A DNA stretch of 64,000 bases from Scatophagus argus (lineage: Eukaryota > Chordata > Actinopteri > Scatophagidae): NCBI RefSeq assembly GCF_020382885.2, contig NC_058498.1:6422501-6486500 (forward strand). Direction: 5' to 3'. Below, piece by piece: positions 29,531-40,003 of the stretch (positions are counted from its first letter, which is position 1; the number at the start of each line of letters is the position of its first letter). The position numbers and the translations under genes are program-made. The notes below the pieces were generated by a model. The model searched no databases and had not been told where the DNA came from. It worked only from the letters and a program-made list of their open reading frames with translations.

Positions 29531-32220
29531 ACTTTGTTGTATTATTTTATTGCTGCTGCGCATGATTTTTGGGGCGAGCCGGTCGTTTGTCGGGCTCTTT
29601 GAACAAGCACAGCGTGGGCGTTGAAGCATGTAACGTTATCTTATAGTTTTCAAACGTTAGCACTAGCTTGCAAACAGCATGGTTTGATAAAACAACCGTT
29701 AACCGCTATTCAGTGAGCGACTTGACTAAATTAAGTGTAAGAAGAATATACATGAAGATGTTAGCTTGTGGGCTTTCAGTGTAAGCTAGCACTAACCATG
29801 ATGTTCATTTAGCTCGCGCCTGGATTTGGCGCTTTCCGCTCGCAATGCATTATGTGCCGCGGTCGCCATTTTTCCGGGCAAAAGTGTTTTTGTTTACAAC
29901 TTTACCAGAGCAGACTTGAGAATAAATGTAATTGTTTGATGAAAATATGTGGAAATGTTAGTTTTGTGAGTTTTCTAGTTCTTTGTAAATAAAGTTGTTG
30001 AGACATTACAGACTCTACCATGATCAGTAGTCCACAGTTTTTCCCTTACCTTGCTTGTATACTATCTGCATGTGCACATTCACAACTTTTAATTCCCTAA
30101 AGGTACATTTGTCAAGAAACCATTCAGCTAGAAGAGTGGTCGGTGGTTACGGTAGTGATCTGATGATTAATCGGGCATTTCATTGCCCTGTGTGTGATTT
30201 TAAGTAGCCATTTGTTGAGAGGGAAGTGTACAGTCATATAACGGGACATTTAAGAAAAAAGGAAATGGTGCCATGGCCATTTACAGCTTGTGAGTTTAAA
30301 ACAAATGTTTACGCCACATTTAATGCCCCCAAATGCAGCGAACATCAAAATGCATCAGACTGTGATGGAGCAGTTGTAGTGCAAAATCTCCCAGATGTTT
30401 CTCAGGACGGTGACATTGAACATGATTCTGTGGAGCAACCAAATGATGATGAAGATGTCTCAGCAGCACACAGTAGCACTGAGGGATTAACAGAGCAGTT
30501 ACAGTACAATCTGACTGCCTTCTTTTTGAAAATGCAAACTATTCTCTGTGTATCACAGAGGGAAACACAGGAACTCACTGAGCACATTGATCATTTGTTT
30601 TCACTGTGAGAACCTGTTGTCATAGAAAATGTAATCAAGATACTGAAAAAACATGACTGTACTTTCACAGACACATTTGTTTTGCATAAATCTATGACCT
30701 CTGAAGGACCACTGTCAACAGCTAGGAGGAGAAAATCTTATTTTGGGGAAAAATTTCCATATGTTAAGCCTGTAGAATACCTCATTGAGTCATCACAGCA
30801 CATACATGTATGTATCTATTCTCACATCTCCTGTTGCAATCACTTGATGTTCTTGAGAAAGTCAAAGAAACAGCATCACATAAGCCTGGACAGTATATGT
30901 GACATTGTGATGGCTCTCACTATAAGGGAAATCAACATCTTTCAGATGAGGGTCAGAAATTTTCCATAATACTATATGTTGATGATTTTGAAATTGCAAA
31001 CCCTTTAGGAACATTAAAAAAAATCACAAAGTATGTGCAGTCTACTGGACTTTAGCTAACATATCAGTTAAGTATCGTTCAGTCCTCCATTCTACTCAGT
31101 TGGCCCTTTTGTGCAACTCAAAAGATGTACGACAGTTTGGATATGAGAAGGTTTTTACACCTGTCTAGAAGTACCTAAAAACTCTTGAAGAAGTGGGTGT
31201 CTACATTGAAGCGTTTGGTAACTGTCTCAAAGGCACAGCCTATTCTGTTATGGCTGGTAATCTTGCTGCCTGTGGGCTAGCTGGTTTCAATGAGAGTTTC
31301 AGGTCTACATATTTCTGCAGATTTTTCCTTGCCATTCTGACAGAAATCAGATGCAGTAACTGGAAGTTTTGAGATGAGAACCAAAGACTTCCATGATACT
31401 CTTGTTCGAGAGCAGACCAATGACAGTGAAGATGATTGTGGTGTAAAACAGAGTTGTGTTCTCTCTGACCATCTCTTCTATTTCCATCCCATCACAGGAT
31501 TTCCTCCTGATGTTCTGCATGACCTGTTTGAAGGTGTGGTCCCCATGGAGTTGGCGCACTGTTTGAAAGGTTTGATTGCAAAGAAATATTTCACTTTGGA
31601 GGAGCTGAATAAAGCAGTCCAGTGTTTTCCCTACCAGCATTCTGATAAGGTTGACCGCACTCACCCAGTTCCTCTAAATTTTGCCAGTCAAGGAACAATT
31701 GTTGGGAATGGGCATGAGAACCATACTCATAATTTCACAGATAATACCATCCAGTACATGGCCTGCAAGCTTTCAGATCACATGCAACTCCTTCAGAAAG
31801 TCTTCCCCAACTTAAGACTGTGACCAAAACATCATTATATTGAACACTGTCTTTGTAACATAAAGTGCTTTGGTCCTCTGGTGCATCGCTGGACATTGAG
31901 ATTTGAGGAAAGTTTTTAAAAATATAGTTCGTGCCACTCATAACTACAAAAATGTACTGAAAACATTGACAGAGAGACATCAAAACATTTTGTCTGTCAT
32001 CACAAATATTTTTCAAGCCACCTGTACAAACTTCAAATGTGGAGTCGGCCTTTATTTAATCATTGCGTATTGATACACGTTCACAGACACGTTCAGTGTC
32101 GAGCATTACAGACAGCAGCTGTGTTTATGGCACAAAACAGGCAACCATTCAAGGCACAACTTTTATGGTGGGTGTTTGTATGTAGTGGGACACATGCTGC
32201 CTTGCCCATGTTCAAAGAGA

Positions 32221-32490
32221 TTAGGGGCAGTCGTGGATCAGCGGTTAGGGTGTCGGACCCGTAACCGGTGGACCGAACCGCTGGTTTGAGTCCCCGTCCC
32301 GGTGTCCATGGCTGAGGTACCCTTGAGCAAGGTACCTAACCCCCACTGCTCCCCGGGCGCTGCACGCGGTCGCCCACTGCCCCGGGTTTGCTGTGTGTGT
32401 GTGCACGTCACTTGGGTGGGTTAAATGCAGAGAACAAATTTCGTTGGAGTGAGTTCCCTTCAATGACAAAATATGTCACTTTAATCTTTA
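32221..32490 (+). mobile_element. tRNA-derived SINE, copy 1
   Basis: Starts GGGGCAGTCGTGGATCAGCG with RNA polymerase III A-box-like (TGGATCAGCGGTTAGGG) and B-box-like (GGTTTGAGTCCC) words. It ends CAATGACAAAATATGTCACTTTAATCTT. It interrupts the element's first pseudogene right after the GTHAALPMFKEI block. Confidence 0.8.
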
Positions 32491-32565
32491 ATCTTAAACT
32501 TTAAACATATTGCTCATTGGAAGTGATATCTTCCTATTCCTAAGAGACCTGATATGTTGAGCATT

Positions 32566-32690
32566 TGCGGTCACGGTGGTGCAGTGGTTAGCACTGTCGC
32601 CTCATAGCAAGAGGGTTCCAGGTTCGAATCCCGGTCTGGGCCCTTCTATGTGGAATTTGCATGTTCTCCCTGTGCCTGCGTGGGTTTTAG
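32566..32690 (+). mobile_element. tRNA-derived SINE of a second family, 3'-truncated
   Basis: GGTGGTGCAGTGGTTAGCAC (A box) and GGTTCGAATCCC (B box), then GGGCCCTTCTATGTGGAATTTGCATGTTCTCC, the head of a common fish SINE. It breaks off at CTGCGTGGGTTTT, where the next SINE begins, so the next SINE probably inserted into it. Confidence 0.75.
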
Positions 32691-32955
32691 GGGCAGTCGT
32701 GGATCAGCGGTTAGGGTGTCGGACCCGTAACCGGTGGATCGCTGGTTTGATTCCCCGTACCGGTGTCCATGGCTGAGGTACCCTTGAGCAAGGTACCTAA
32801 CCCCCACTGCTCCCCGGGCGCTGCATGCGGTCTCCCACTGCCCCGGGTTTGCTGTGTGTGTGTGCACGTCACTTGGGTGGGTTAAATGCAGAGCACAAAT
32901 TTTGTTGGAGTGAGTTCCCTCCAATGACAAAATATGTCACTTTCATCTTCTTTCA
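32691..32955 (+). mobile_element. tRNA-derived SINE, copy 2
   Basis: Near-identical to 32221-32490 (same head, same CCCCGGGCGCTGCA middle, same ATGACAAAATATGTCACTTT tail), differing by a few substitutions and by the absence of a short duplicated piece in the tRNA part. The high similarity points to recent insertion of both copies. Confidence 0.8.
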
Positions 32956-33070
32956 TATGAGCTAACAGGCCAATGAGTGAAATCTCTGAGTCAGCTAACT
33001 GATCAAATGCCACAGATTGTCTGCAAAGTTTCAGGCAGGCTAATTCTGACAACTAAACATTTCATTTCAG

Positions 33071-35695
33071 TGTCTGACTAAAGGAGCAAGCAGCCATCCC
33101 CAGCCTGTTCTCTCCCAGTGAACCAGAGGAGACTGAAGATCATTTGGAGCCTGCTATGAATACTAGCCTCCTTCCACACTCTTGACAAAGTAATGAAAGG
33201 TAAAGCCTTTTGTCTACTATGAGCCATGTTATATAGGAGCATGTTCTCTGTGTGCATCTTATAATCAGAGAATGATTAGCTGGACTACATGTGTGTCTAA
33301 CTTGGTGCACACCAGTGAGAAACAAACATGTATTCAGTGTGTGTATTGATATGTGTTAGTTGTTAAGCAGCTAGTGGAAAGTTTGTTTTTTTTCGTTTTG
33401 TCTTTGTGTTTCAGGTTTCCTTATCACAGTGTAAATGGAAGCAACTGATGTTCTCAAACTAAGGGTGGTCCTTGATGATGTCAATACTGAGAGGCTTATT
33501 TTGCCCTCTTGTTCTGAAACTGTAAAAGCCCTCATATGTGAAGTGAAGGATAAGCTGAATCTGGACTATAACTTTCGCCTTCAGTTTCAAGATCCAGAAT
33601 TTGCCAATGCCCTGTGCAATTTGATTAACATGGAGGACCTACCATCTAAGGCCACTATTACGATAGTTAGTCATTGAGTTCAACTAGCACAGATGACACT
33701 ATGCTGTTGTCTGATAACACAGTATCACCAGAGTGACTTTGCCGATGTCCAGCCATCTTTATTGTTCCAGATTTCTCACATGAGGTTGAGCATGTTGTAA
33801 GAGAGGGCAACTCTGCCTACGTGAGAGAGGGAAAAACTGCCATGTTGACCAGGGACCAAAAGCACAACATACTGGATGTAATGACTGCTGAGTTGTACAA
33901 ACATTAAGCATATCCCAGTACCAAACAGATTGGATTGGCTGCAGAGGATCTGGTGAACAAGCACCCCAGTCTGAAAGAAAATTGTTCCAAAAGAGGCTAC
34001 GAGGATCAAACTGAGCAGGGCAGGCATAAAGGATGTGGCTGTGAATGCAGGAAAGCGTAACAGGACCAATCCAGAGGGTGCAGCATCCAGGGCCAGTATC
34101 AGAAGACCCAGGAGAGGGGAAGTCAACTTCCTTCCCAGCTAGCCCCATGGAGAAACTAAGCAGACCCTTGAGACCTAAAGGTGGAGCAGTTCAAGAGTAC
34201 ATCGATGGAAAGAGACATGATATTCATCCATCCACATATGCAACATACGTTTGCTCTCAGACGTGAAGAAATTGTGACTTAAGCTCCTCCAGTTGCTGAA
34301 CTTATGGACAGATGATCTGCACTCTTTTCTGAAGCACAAGTTAGTATAAAGTTAAAATTTATGCTTAAAAATATGCATAAACCATCAAAGTAGTCATTAG
34401 ATTTGAGTAGTTAGTAGAGTAGTCTTGAGTAATTTGGTATGTCTGTTTGTCTGAAAAGCCCAGTGTTACAATATCACATGGCTTTTGTTTTTCATGCAGC
34501 TCTATAGTGAAATCCACAGGATCACAAATCAAAATCTGCCATCTGCTTTCTTTTCTGCAGTCGACAAGTACACACCCCATCTGCTAAAGCTGTACAAAAA
34601 GAGGAGGAGTGGCATCTTTGGTCAGAAGAGCGATTATGATGGCTTTTGAGGAACAGGTAAATTTTCTTTTTTGTTATTATTTTACACATTACGCTGGTGT
34701 TGAATGTGAAGAGTGAACACTAACATCCCTTATGTATGCACTGTCTTGCAATAGGACAAAAACAACATCTGTGCAGCTCGAACGGCAGCCTTGGCCAGCC
34801 TACCTCTGTACTTGAAGGAGGATTCTTCAGAGATCTTCAGAACTTGCAAGGTATTTGTGAAATGTGGTTGACATTAGGTCTCATCACACACATTAATTTC
34901 AACAGAATTTCAAACGTTGCAAATTAACTGGGAATGTGCTAGTTTTACAGTCTTGGTACTTAATTCTGATTTGTAGTCCTCTAATTTTTGGAGATAAATT
35001 AGGGTCATAAATTTCATTCATTTGAAAAAGACATTTGAAACTCAAAGTTCAAGTTTTGATAATGGAAATTTGAAAAATACAAGAATTTATTTTTAAAAAA
35101 AACTAAATTATTTTATTTGGAATAAATTATTTGACCCTAATTTAGCTCCATACTAATTAACCAAAACATTGAACATTGATATATGAGCGTCATAGGAAGT
35201 TATTGAATTTCTGGTCAGTCGTGTGTGTGCTCTGGCATGTGTGTGGATGCAAGGGAATATTTTGGGATGAATGCACATCATGTTGGTGAAAATAAGAAAC
35301 GATCAACAATCGTCAGCCTTTTAATAAGCGTCATTATTTGTAAAATTAGACGTACACATCTTTTTCTCCTTTATTGTTTTATTCAGGATGACTTGGAAGC
35401 AAACCAGGAAGGAGCAGTGGTTCTGGTGGCCGTGGTCAACGAGGAGGAAGCGTCTGAAGTTCCCTTAGAAACACAGCACGTGTCGGTTGTTCTCGAGGAT
35501 CAGGTTGTCATGTCACACAGATCGTGGACTGATGCACCTGTTATATTGTTTGGACTGGTCTATGCCCTCCATTTGAGGTACCCTGAGAAGTTAAGTGGCT
35601 TCTTTGGATTCATCCAGGTTGTCCTCTTAGATCTGAATGATGGGAGAAAGCAGCTCAAACATACATTGCAGGCATTGAGAAATGCGCTAGAATGA
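33071..35695 (+). pseudogene. SAMD3-like (fish multigene family) pseudogene
   Basis: A probable non-coding exon ends at a GTAAAG donor (33199/33200). After an acceptor at 33415, ATG 33435 opens an 80-codon frame with a PB1/ubiquitin-like start (LKLRVVLDD...FRLQFQDPEFANALCNL) that stops at 33677. Beyond it, homology to the long fish family annotated as 'sterile alpha motif domain-containing protein 3-like' continues through stops and shifts: VPDFSHEVEHVVREGNSAY, DQKHNILDVMTAELYKH then TAA (about 33904-33906), NPEGAASRASIRRPRRGEVNF, FALRREEIV, RTAALASLPLYLKED (34769-34813), and a last exon from about 35388 (SWTDAPVILFGLVYALHLRYPE...) ending at TGA 35693-35695. No SAM domain is visible in this copy. 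At least three premature stops make it non-functional as read. Its function in the family is not known to me. Confidence 0.7.
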
Positions 35696-35790
35696 ATGGG
35701 ATTTGGGAACTAGAATGTTGTTATTTATTGTAGTGAAAGAAAAACACTTTCTGTAACTTCAGAGGCAGCATTTGTGTAAAGAAGAGCCAT

Positions 35791-36031
35791 TTAAGTTAAT
35801 GTGACTTAATTCTGATCAATTAAATTCACACATTTTAAATTAGTTTGGAGATGTTACATGCAAGTGTGATATACTTGTTAGTTTTAAGTTCAGGTAACTT
35901 GATTGGAACAGTAACTGTAACTTAATTTACCCAAGCTACCTTTACAATGATTACTTAAGTTAACAATTCAACTACAAGATTATTTGATTTAACTTAATTA
36001 ACTTAAATCAGATTTAAGTTAATAAACTTAA
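35791..36031. repeat. Cluster of AACTTAA/TTAAGTT motifs inside the right end
   Basis: Exact 7-mers at 35791, 35884, 35919, 35955, 35991, 36000, 36014 and 36025, in both orientations, within 241 bases directly inside the right terminal repeat. Subterminal repeat clusters of this sort are transposase or accessory-protein binding sites in CACTA-type elements (family knowledge). That role here is inferred. Confidence 0.7.
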
Positions 36032-36080
36032 ATGGTTCAAATGCAATCTGTTTCCTCAAATGGTTTGAGTTCAACTAACT

Positions 36081-36100
36081 TGTCAGGTTTTACAGTGTAA
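36081..36100 (-). repeat. Right terminal inverted repeat
   Basis: TGTCAGGTTTTACAGTGTAA, whose reverse complement begins TTACACTGTAAAACC and pairs with 28814-28833. TA follows directly at 36101-36102, mirroring TA at 28812-28813. Confidence 0.75.
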
Positions 36101-36102
36101 TA

Positions 36103-36652
36103 CTTAACCTTTACTTGTTTTAAAGGACTATTAGCTCAAATGATTTTAATTTCTGTTCTGGGTGTTATGGTGAACAGAATATTAAATTTGAATTAAGTTT
36201 GTCTTGATATTTTTGTTAATAAGCTCCAAATAAATTCAGTCAGGTCGAAGCAAATCTGGATCACTCTCAGGTGACTGGTGAGTGTGTTCAGACAAAACAA
36301 ATTCGTCTCTTCCTTTCAATAAAGAAGTTTCGACATCCAAAGTAATGCGAAGCTGAACGAGCTTTTGCTCATCGTTTCTGTTGGTGAGCAACGCTGAGAC
36401 GCGTAACGCCACTCAGGGACATTCTGCTACGATTAGGAAGAGACTCACCAGTCTTATAAAAGTCAGGGACAAAGTCAGAAGGCTTTGTTGTCATTTTGTT
36501 ATGTTTACTTACATCACTTGTTTTTACCCTTTTTGCTCTTCTTGTCATTAGAAAGTGTCTCTTGTGAGCAGTGTGTCCTGCTCTCGGCCACGGTCTCGTT
36601 TCAAGAACAGAGAATTTTGTGTGTTAAAAGTCAGAGTTGAAGGGCAGTATTT
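36103..36652. other. Intergenic DNA downstream of ttc4
   Basis: About 550 bases between the element and the ttc4 stop codon. It should contain the ttc4 3' UTR on the minus strand. No other gene is seen. Confidence 0.5.
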
Positions 36653-39600
36653 TCACAGTCCTTGTATTTTCTTCCCTGTTAAAAACTGCTTCCAGAATAA
36701 GGAGCCTTGGACCAGAATGATGAAACTGGGAGTGCCTCCCTTGATAAAAAACCTGTTAACAGAAGAGAAAGGACGGAGACGAAAGTGAAGGACGTTAGTG
36801 CATCAGGACAGGAAACCTTGACACCAGGGTACAAATATATCCTCATTAAACAGCAGTGGAGTGCAGACAAAAACAAAGTAGTGTGGATCATGGGAGTTGT
36901 GGTCTTCACTGTTAAGCTGTCTATCCGATGTGACAGAAATGTTAGAAAATTTCATTCACGATACGTTTAGTCACATTGTATTTCCTTCTTCGCTCTCTGG
37001 TGAGCAAATGACACGTACTGTTACTGTGACCCAACTATGAATTTCTCTAAGATTGAACATAGTCGGAAACGACAACAACAGCTGGCTTGTTTCTGGACAT
37101 TTTAATGCGGAAATTTTAATGTCTTATATCTTTAAATAAAAAAGGCATAAATCAAAATGAGGTTCCGCTTATGAAAAACAGAATTAATGGACGTACCTTT
37201 TATGCTGCAACACTTTTAAAAGTGACGTCTCTGGGTTTACTTGGTAAAGCGTCTCCTTCTGTTCATCTTCAAAGTACAGCTGGGGTGAGGAAAGGTCAAA
37301 ATGTGGCTCATTAGGATCAAAAATAAATAACTGTCATTTAAAAGCTTTACTTACTTTTGATTACTTGAACTCAATTGTATCTACATGGTGTTTAATATCA
37401 CAGGTCAAACTAGCACTTTGTTTGACAAGTTTAAGGATGCAAAACAAAACATAAAAGACTATGCAGGATGGTGGTGTGAAGGATTCCCAAATATTTCTTA
37501 TGGTCAGAAAGCTCATTTTGGCTTATTCTACTCTTATTGATTATGGGTGACAAATAATCGGCAAACACAAACCTGCAAATTTTGAGGATGGTATTTTCTG
37601 TCCGTGTCCCAGGGTGGAAGTTCTTCTCCAAACATGACTGCCAAGTGATCTATGAAACTGAAACCAGACAACAGAAACAGATTTATCTCAGTTTTACTTT
37701 AATTATTTAGTCAGCTCAAATGGATAAAGGTTGACATGCGAAATACTCTGATTAGCTGCCATAAATTAAACTACACCTTGGCTACAATAAGGACAAAAAT
37801 ACACTAAATCAAAACAGACAAAAAGAACAGGAGGAGTTTACCAGTTGCTCTCACAGAAAGCAGAGATGAAGTCACTCTGCTGGTGTTCCGGATACAGGAA
37901 AAGAACAGGCCAGTGCAGGGAGCCCTGCTGGTCCAGGAAGACCTGAGCCCCCGTGACCTCTTTGGAGCTGAGGCCGTCCAGACTCAGCTGCGATATCGCT
38001 GCTGAGGAGCCTTCGTCCTCATCCTCGCTGTCTGAACCGTGCTGACGATGCTTCACGGGCTGGGCGAGCTTGATGCCTCGATCCTGCGTAAAGCACACAA
38101 AAATGTGCCTGACGATCACCACAAAAAGTAGAAGAACAGAGCTTGCATCATGTTAATGCACACTTGATAGTCATACAGCACGTGTCAGATTTGTTTGTTT
38201 GTTTGCTTCCGGTATCACATAAGTCTTAACTGCACAGATTTCACACTTGACTGAGGGAAAGTTTGCGTACCTTTATAGCAGTTAGGAGAGCTTCCTTCTC
38301 GCCGTGCAGCTTTTTTTCTTTGGCTTTGGCCTTCCTGGCGTCTCTCTCTGCTGCTCTCTAATGCACAAAGTAAATGAAGTTACTTTATTAATCCCAAACT
38401 GGGAAATTACTTCTCTGCATTTAACCCATCACTGATTGAAACACACACACATGCAACATGCGATGAAACACACAGGAACAGTGGGCTGCGTCAAGCGCCC
38501 GGGGAGCATATTGGGGGTTAAGTGCCTTGCTCAAGGGCACATCAGCTGGGGCTGGAGACATTATCACTCCACCACACTCAATTTTTTTCCTGCCCGTCTG
38601 GTGGGGGAATCGAACCAGCGACCTTCCAATCACAAGTCGCTTCTTCAACCTCCAGGCCACCTTTTTTTTTTAAATTTTTAAGTAGGGAATATCCTCCAAA
38701 AAGCTGGTAATACCTTAATGACACTGGAAGGCAAAAGAAATACCACCAAAAGGAGGCGACCGCCGTCTTAGCCAAAAGGCAGAGAAGCGAAAAAACCAGA
38801 GATTTAAACTTGACTAAAACTAAAACCTCCACCCGAAAATCAACTGAACTCCTTGGTGATTGTACCTTGTGTTTATCCGCAGATGCTCTCAGCTCCAGCA
38901 GCTTCTTGTCAGTAGGATGAGCCTTCAGGCCCTCATCACACCACTGCATGGCCTCTGCAAAGAGGCGCAGCTCTATACAACACTGAACACCTGCAGAGAC
39001 ACAAACATTATTTTCTGTCATTGTTCTAAGCAGTGATTTGCTCTCTAACCATATTTATTGTCATATCTTGTGAAAAGATGTCGCTGCAGGTGACAGACCT
39101 GTATGTTTATACTACACACCTCTGACCAGTGCTTTAAGGTGGTCCGGTTTGACCTTCTTTGCAGCTGCAGCATCATTCAGTGCAGAGCGCATGTTACCTG
39201 TGTGACACCAACCAGAGAAGGGAGGATGAAATAAAGAATGAAAAATAATTAAAGACAATATGAGTCTCTGACGCCGTGTAAGCCTGTACACGTCTTTAGT
39301 ACTGATGTGCCTGTATGGCATACAAGAAATCCTAACCCAGGTGGAAGTGAGCTGCGGCCCGGTTGGTGAGGAGAATAGTGTTGATTTCCTGGTCCCCGCA
39401 GTTCTTCTTCAAGCCTGCTGTGTAGCACAGAATGGCCTTTTGGTAGTCCTTCTCTTTGAAAAACGCGTTTCCCTCATCTTTCAGGCTGTTTGCTTGCTCT
39501 GGGGAGAAATGAGGCAAACGAGCCGGATTGTTTCTCACAGTTACAAAGCAGTTTACACTGACGACAAACATGAGGTGCTTCTGAAGCTTGACGGACTGGT

Positions 39601-40003
39601 GGTCCACCTACCTTCCGGAGGTCTGTCTTCATCATGGATCATGGCCTGTAGACAAGCTAGTTCTGGGTATTTTTTGGGGTCAATCTCGTCGGGGGCTTTT
39701 TTCATGAACATGGGTATTTTATCAAACTCCTGAAAAATACAAGAAGTGATGGATCACAGCGGATGGACGGGAAACGTATCTGTTTATGTTACCAGTTAGC
39801 TTACTAGCTTACAACAACACAAGTTAACACAATCAAACTGGCGCAGAAATAATGCCTCCTTGCTGATGTTGATATAGGCTATAGTTTCTTACCTCTTCCC
39901 AGTTGTCCTCGGAAAAGGCATTTTTATATCCGAGGGTCTTAAATTTGTCCATGAACTCGTCCATGCCATCGTCACTGTCATATTGCCCCTCTGAGGACGC
40001 CAT
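36653..40003 (-). CDS. ttc4: ttc4, tetratricopeptide repeat protein 4 (Hsp90/Hsp70 co-chaperone)
   Basis: Ten minus-strand coding exons join in frame: 39893-40003, 39612-39729, 39337-39498, 39120-39197, 38866-38990, 38271-38357, 37842-38083, 37573-37657, 37197-37279 and 36653-36752. The total is 1191 bases, or 396 residues plus stop (human 387). Residues about 77-190 form the TPR domain (EQANSLKDEGNAFFKEKDYQ, TNRAAAHFHLGNMRSALNDA, CCIELRLFAEAMQWCDEGL). A lysine-rich linker follows (KAKAKEKKLHGEKEA). The C-terminal domain includes WPVLFLYPEHQQSDFISAF, FIDHLAVMFGE, YFEDEQKETLY and a last exon FFIKGGTPSFIILVQGS...FLTGKKIQGL. TTC4 and its yeast relative Cns1 bind Hsp90 and Hsp70 through the TPR clamp (family knowledge). 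All splice borders are GT-AG and phases agree. A SINE sits in intron 5. Pars2 lies 1 kb upstream on the same strand. Confidence 0.95.
38362..38675 (-). mobile_element. tRNA-derived SINE in ttc4 intron
   Basis: Read on the minus strand: GGTGGCCTGGAGGTTGAAG (A box), GGTTCGATTCCCC (B box), then GCCCTTGAGCAAGGCACTTAA, GGGTTAAATGCAGAGAAGTA, and a tail with TGGGATTAATAAAGTAACTT. This is a fish SINE inserted antisense to the window, sense with ttc4. It lies between the exons at 38271-38357 and 38866-38990, only a few bases upstream of the former's acceptor. Confidence 0.75.

Larger units (their letters stand above)
30163..33081 (+). pseudogene. C2H2 zinc-finger/transposase-like pseudogene
   Basis: From ATG 30163 the frame reads a CPVC...H...H finger, but TAG at 30205-30207 interrupts it. 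A second finger-like block (FTACEFKTNVYATFNA) has lost conserved Cys and His. The frame stops again at 30607-30609, shifts around 30810 and 31010-31030, and stops at about 31168. A 149-residue open stretch, 31374-31823, contains FPPDVLHDLFEGVVPMELA and FPYQHSDK. Homology resumes as PKHHYIEH, FGPLVHRWTLRFE (31824-32036) and GTHAALPMFKEI (to 32220), and then, after SINE insertions, as a C-terminal piece ending at TAA 33079-33081. Many fish genomes carry unannotated proteins with this exact order: fingers, YxDDFExxNPLG, and DxLHDLFEGxVP. The D-x-x-H-D-x-x-E-G motif recalls transposases of the CMC/KDZ assemblage, but I cannot name the family with certainty. Confidence 0.7.
28814..36100 (+). mobile_element. 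Decayed two-gene DNA transposon-like element bounded by TIRs
   Basis: A 7.29-kb segment begins with TTACCCTGTAAAACCTAACA (28814-28833) and ends with the inverted counterpart (36081-36100), matching at 18 of 20 positions. The dinucleotide TA lies just outside both ends. Inside, in order on the plus strand: a CpG-rich, CRE-containing upstream region (29320-29530), a C2H2/transposase-like pseudogene (30163-33081), and a SAMD3-like pseudogene (about 33071-35695). The right end carries many AACTTAA/TTAAGTT motifs (35791-36031). SINEs have inserted at 32221-32955. Termini that read CACTG inward from TA recall CACTA/EnSpm (CMC) elements, but the superfamily assignment is inference. Both genes are broken, so this copy is dead. 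Confidence 0.7.

Noticed and set aside
30975-30989. YVDDF motif suggesting a reverse transcriptase
   Set aside because: The surrounding residues (FEIANPLG) belong to the transposase-like family. No other RT motif is nearby.
31374-31823. 149-codon open frame as an intact gene
   Set aside because: Homology to the same protein family continues on both sides in other frames and past stop codons, so it is one open piece of a broken gene.
32240-32300. Possible tRNA gene
   Set aside because: Box A and box B words are present, but the sequence is the head of a SINE with a conserved non-tRNA body and tail, repeated at 32691.
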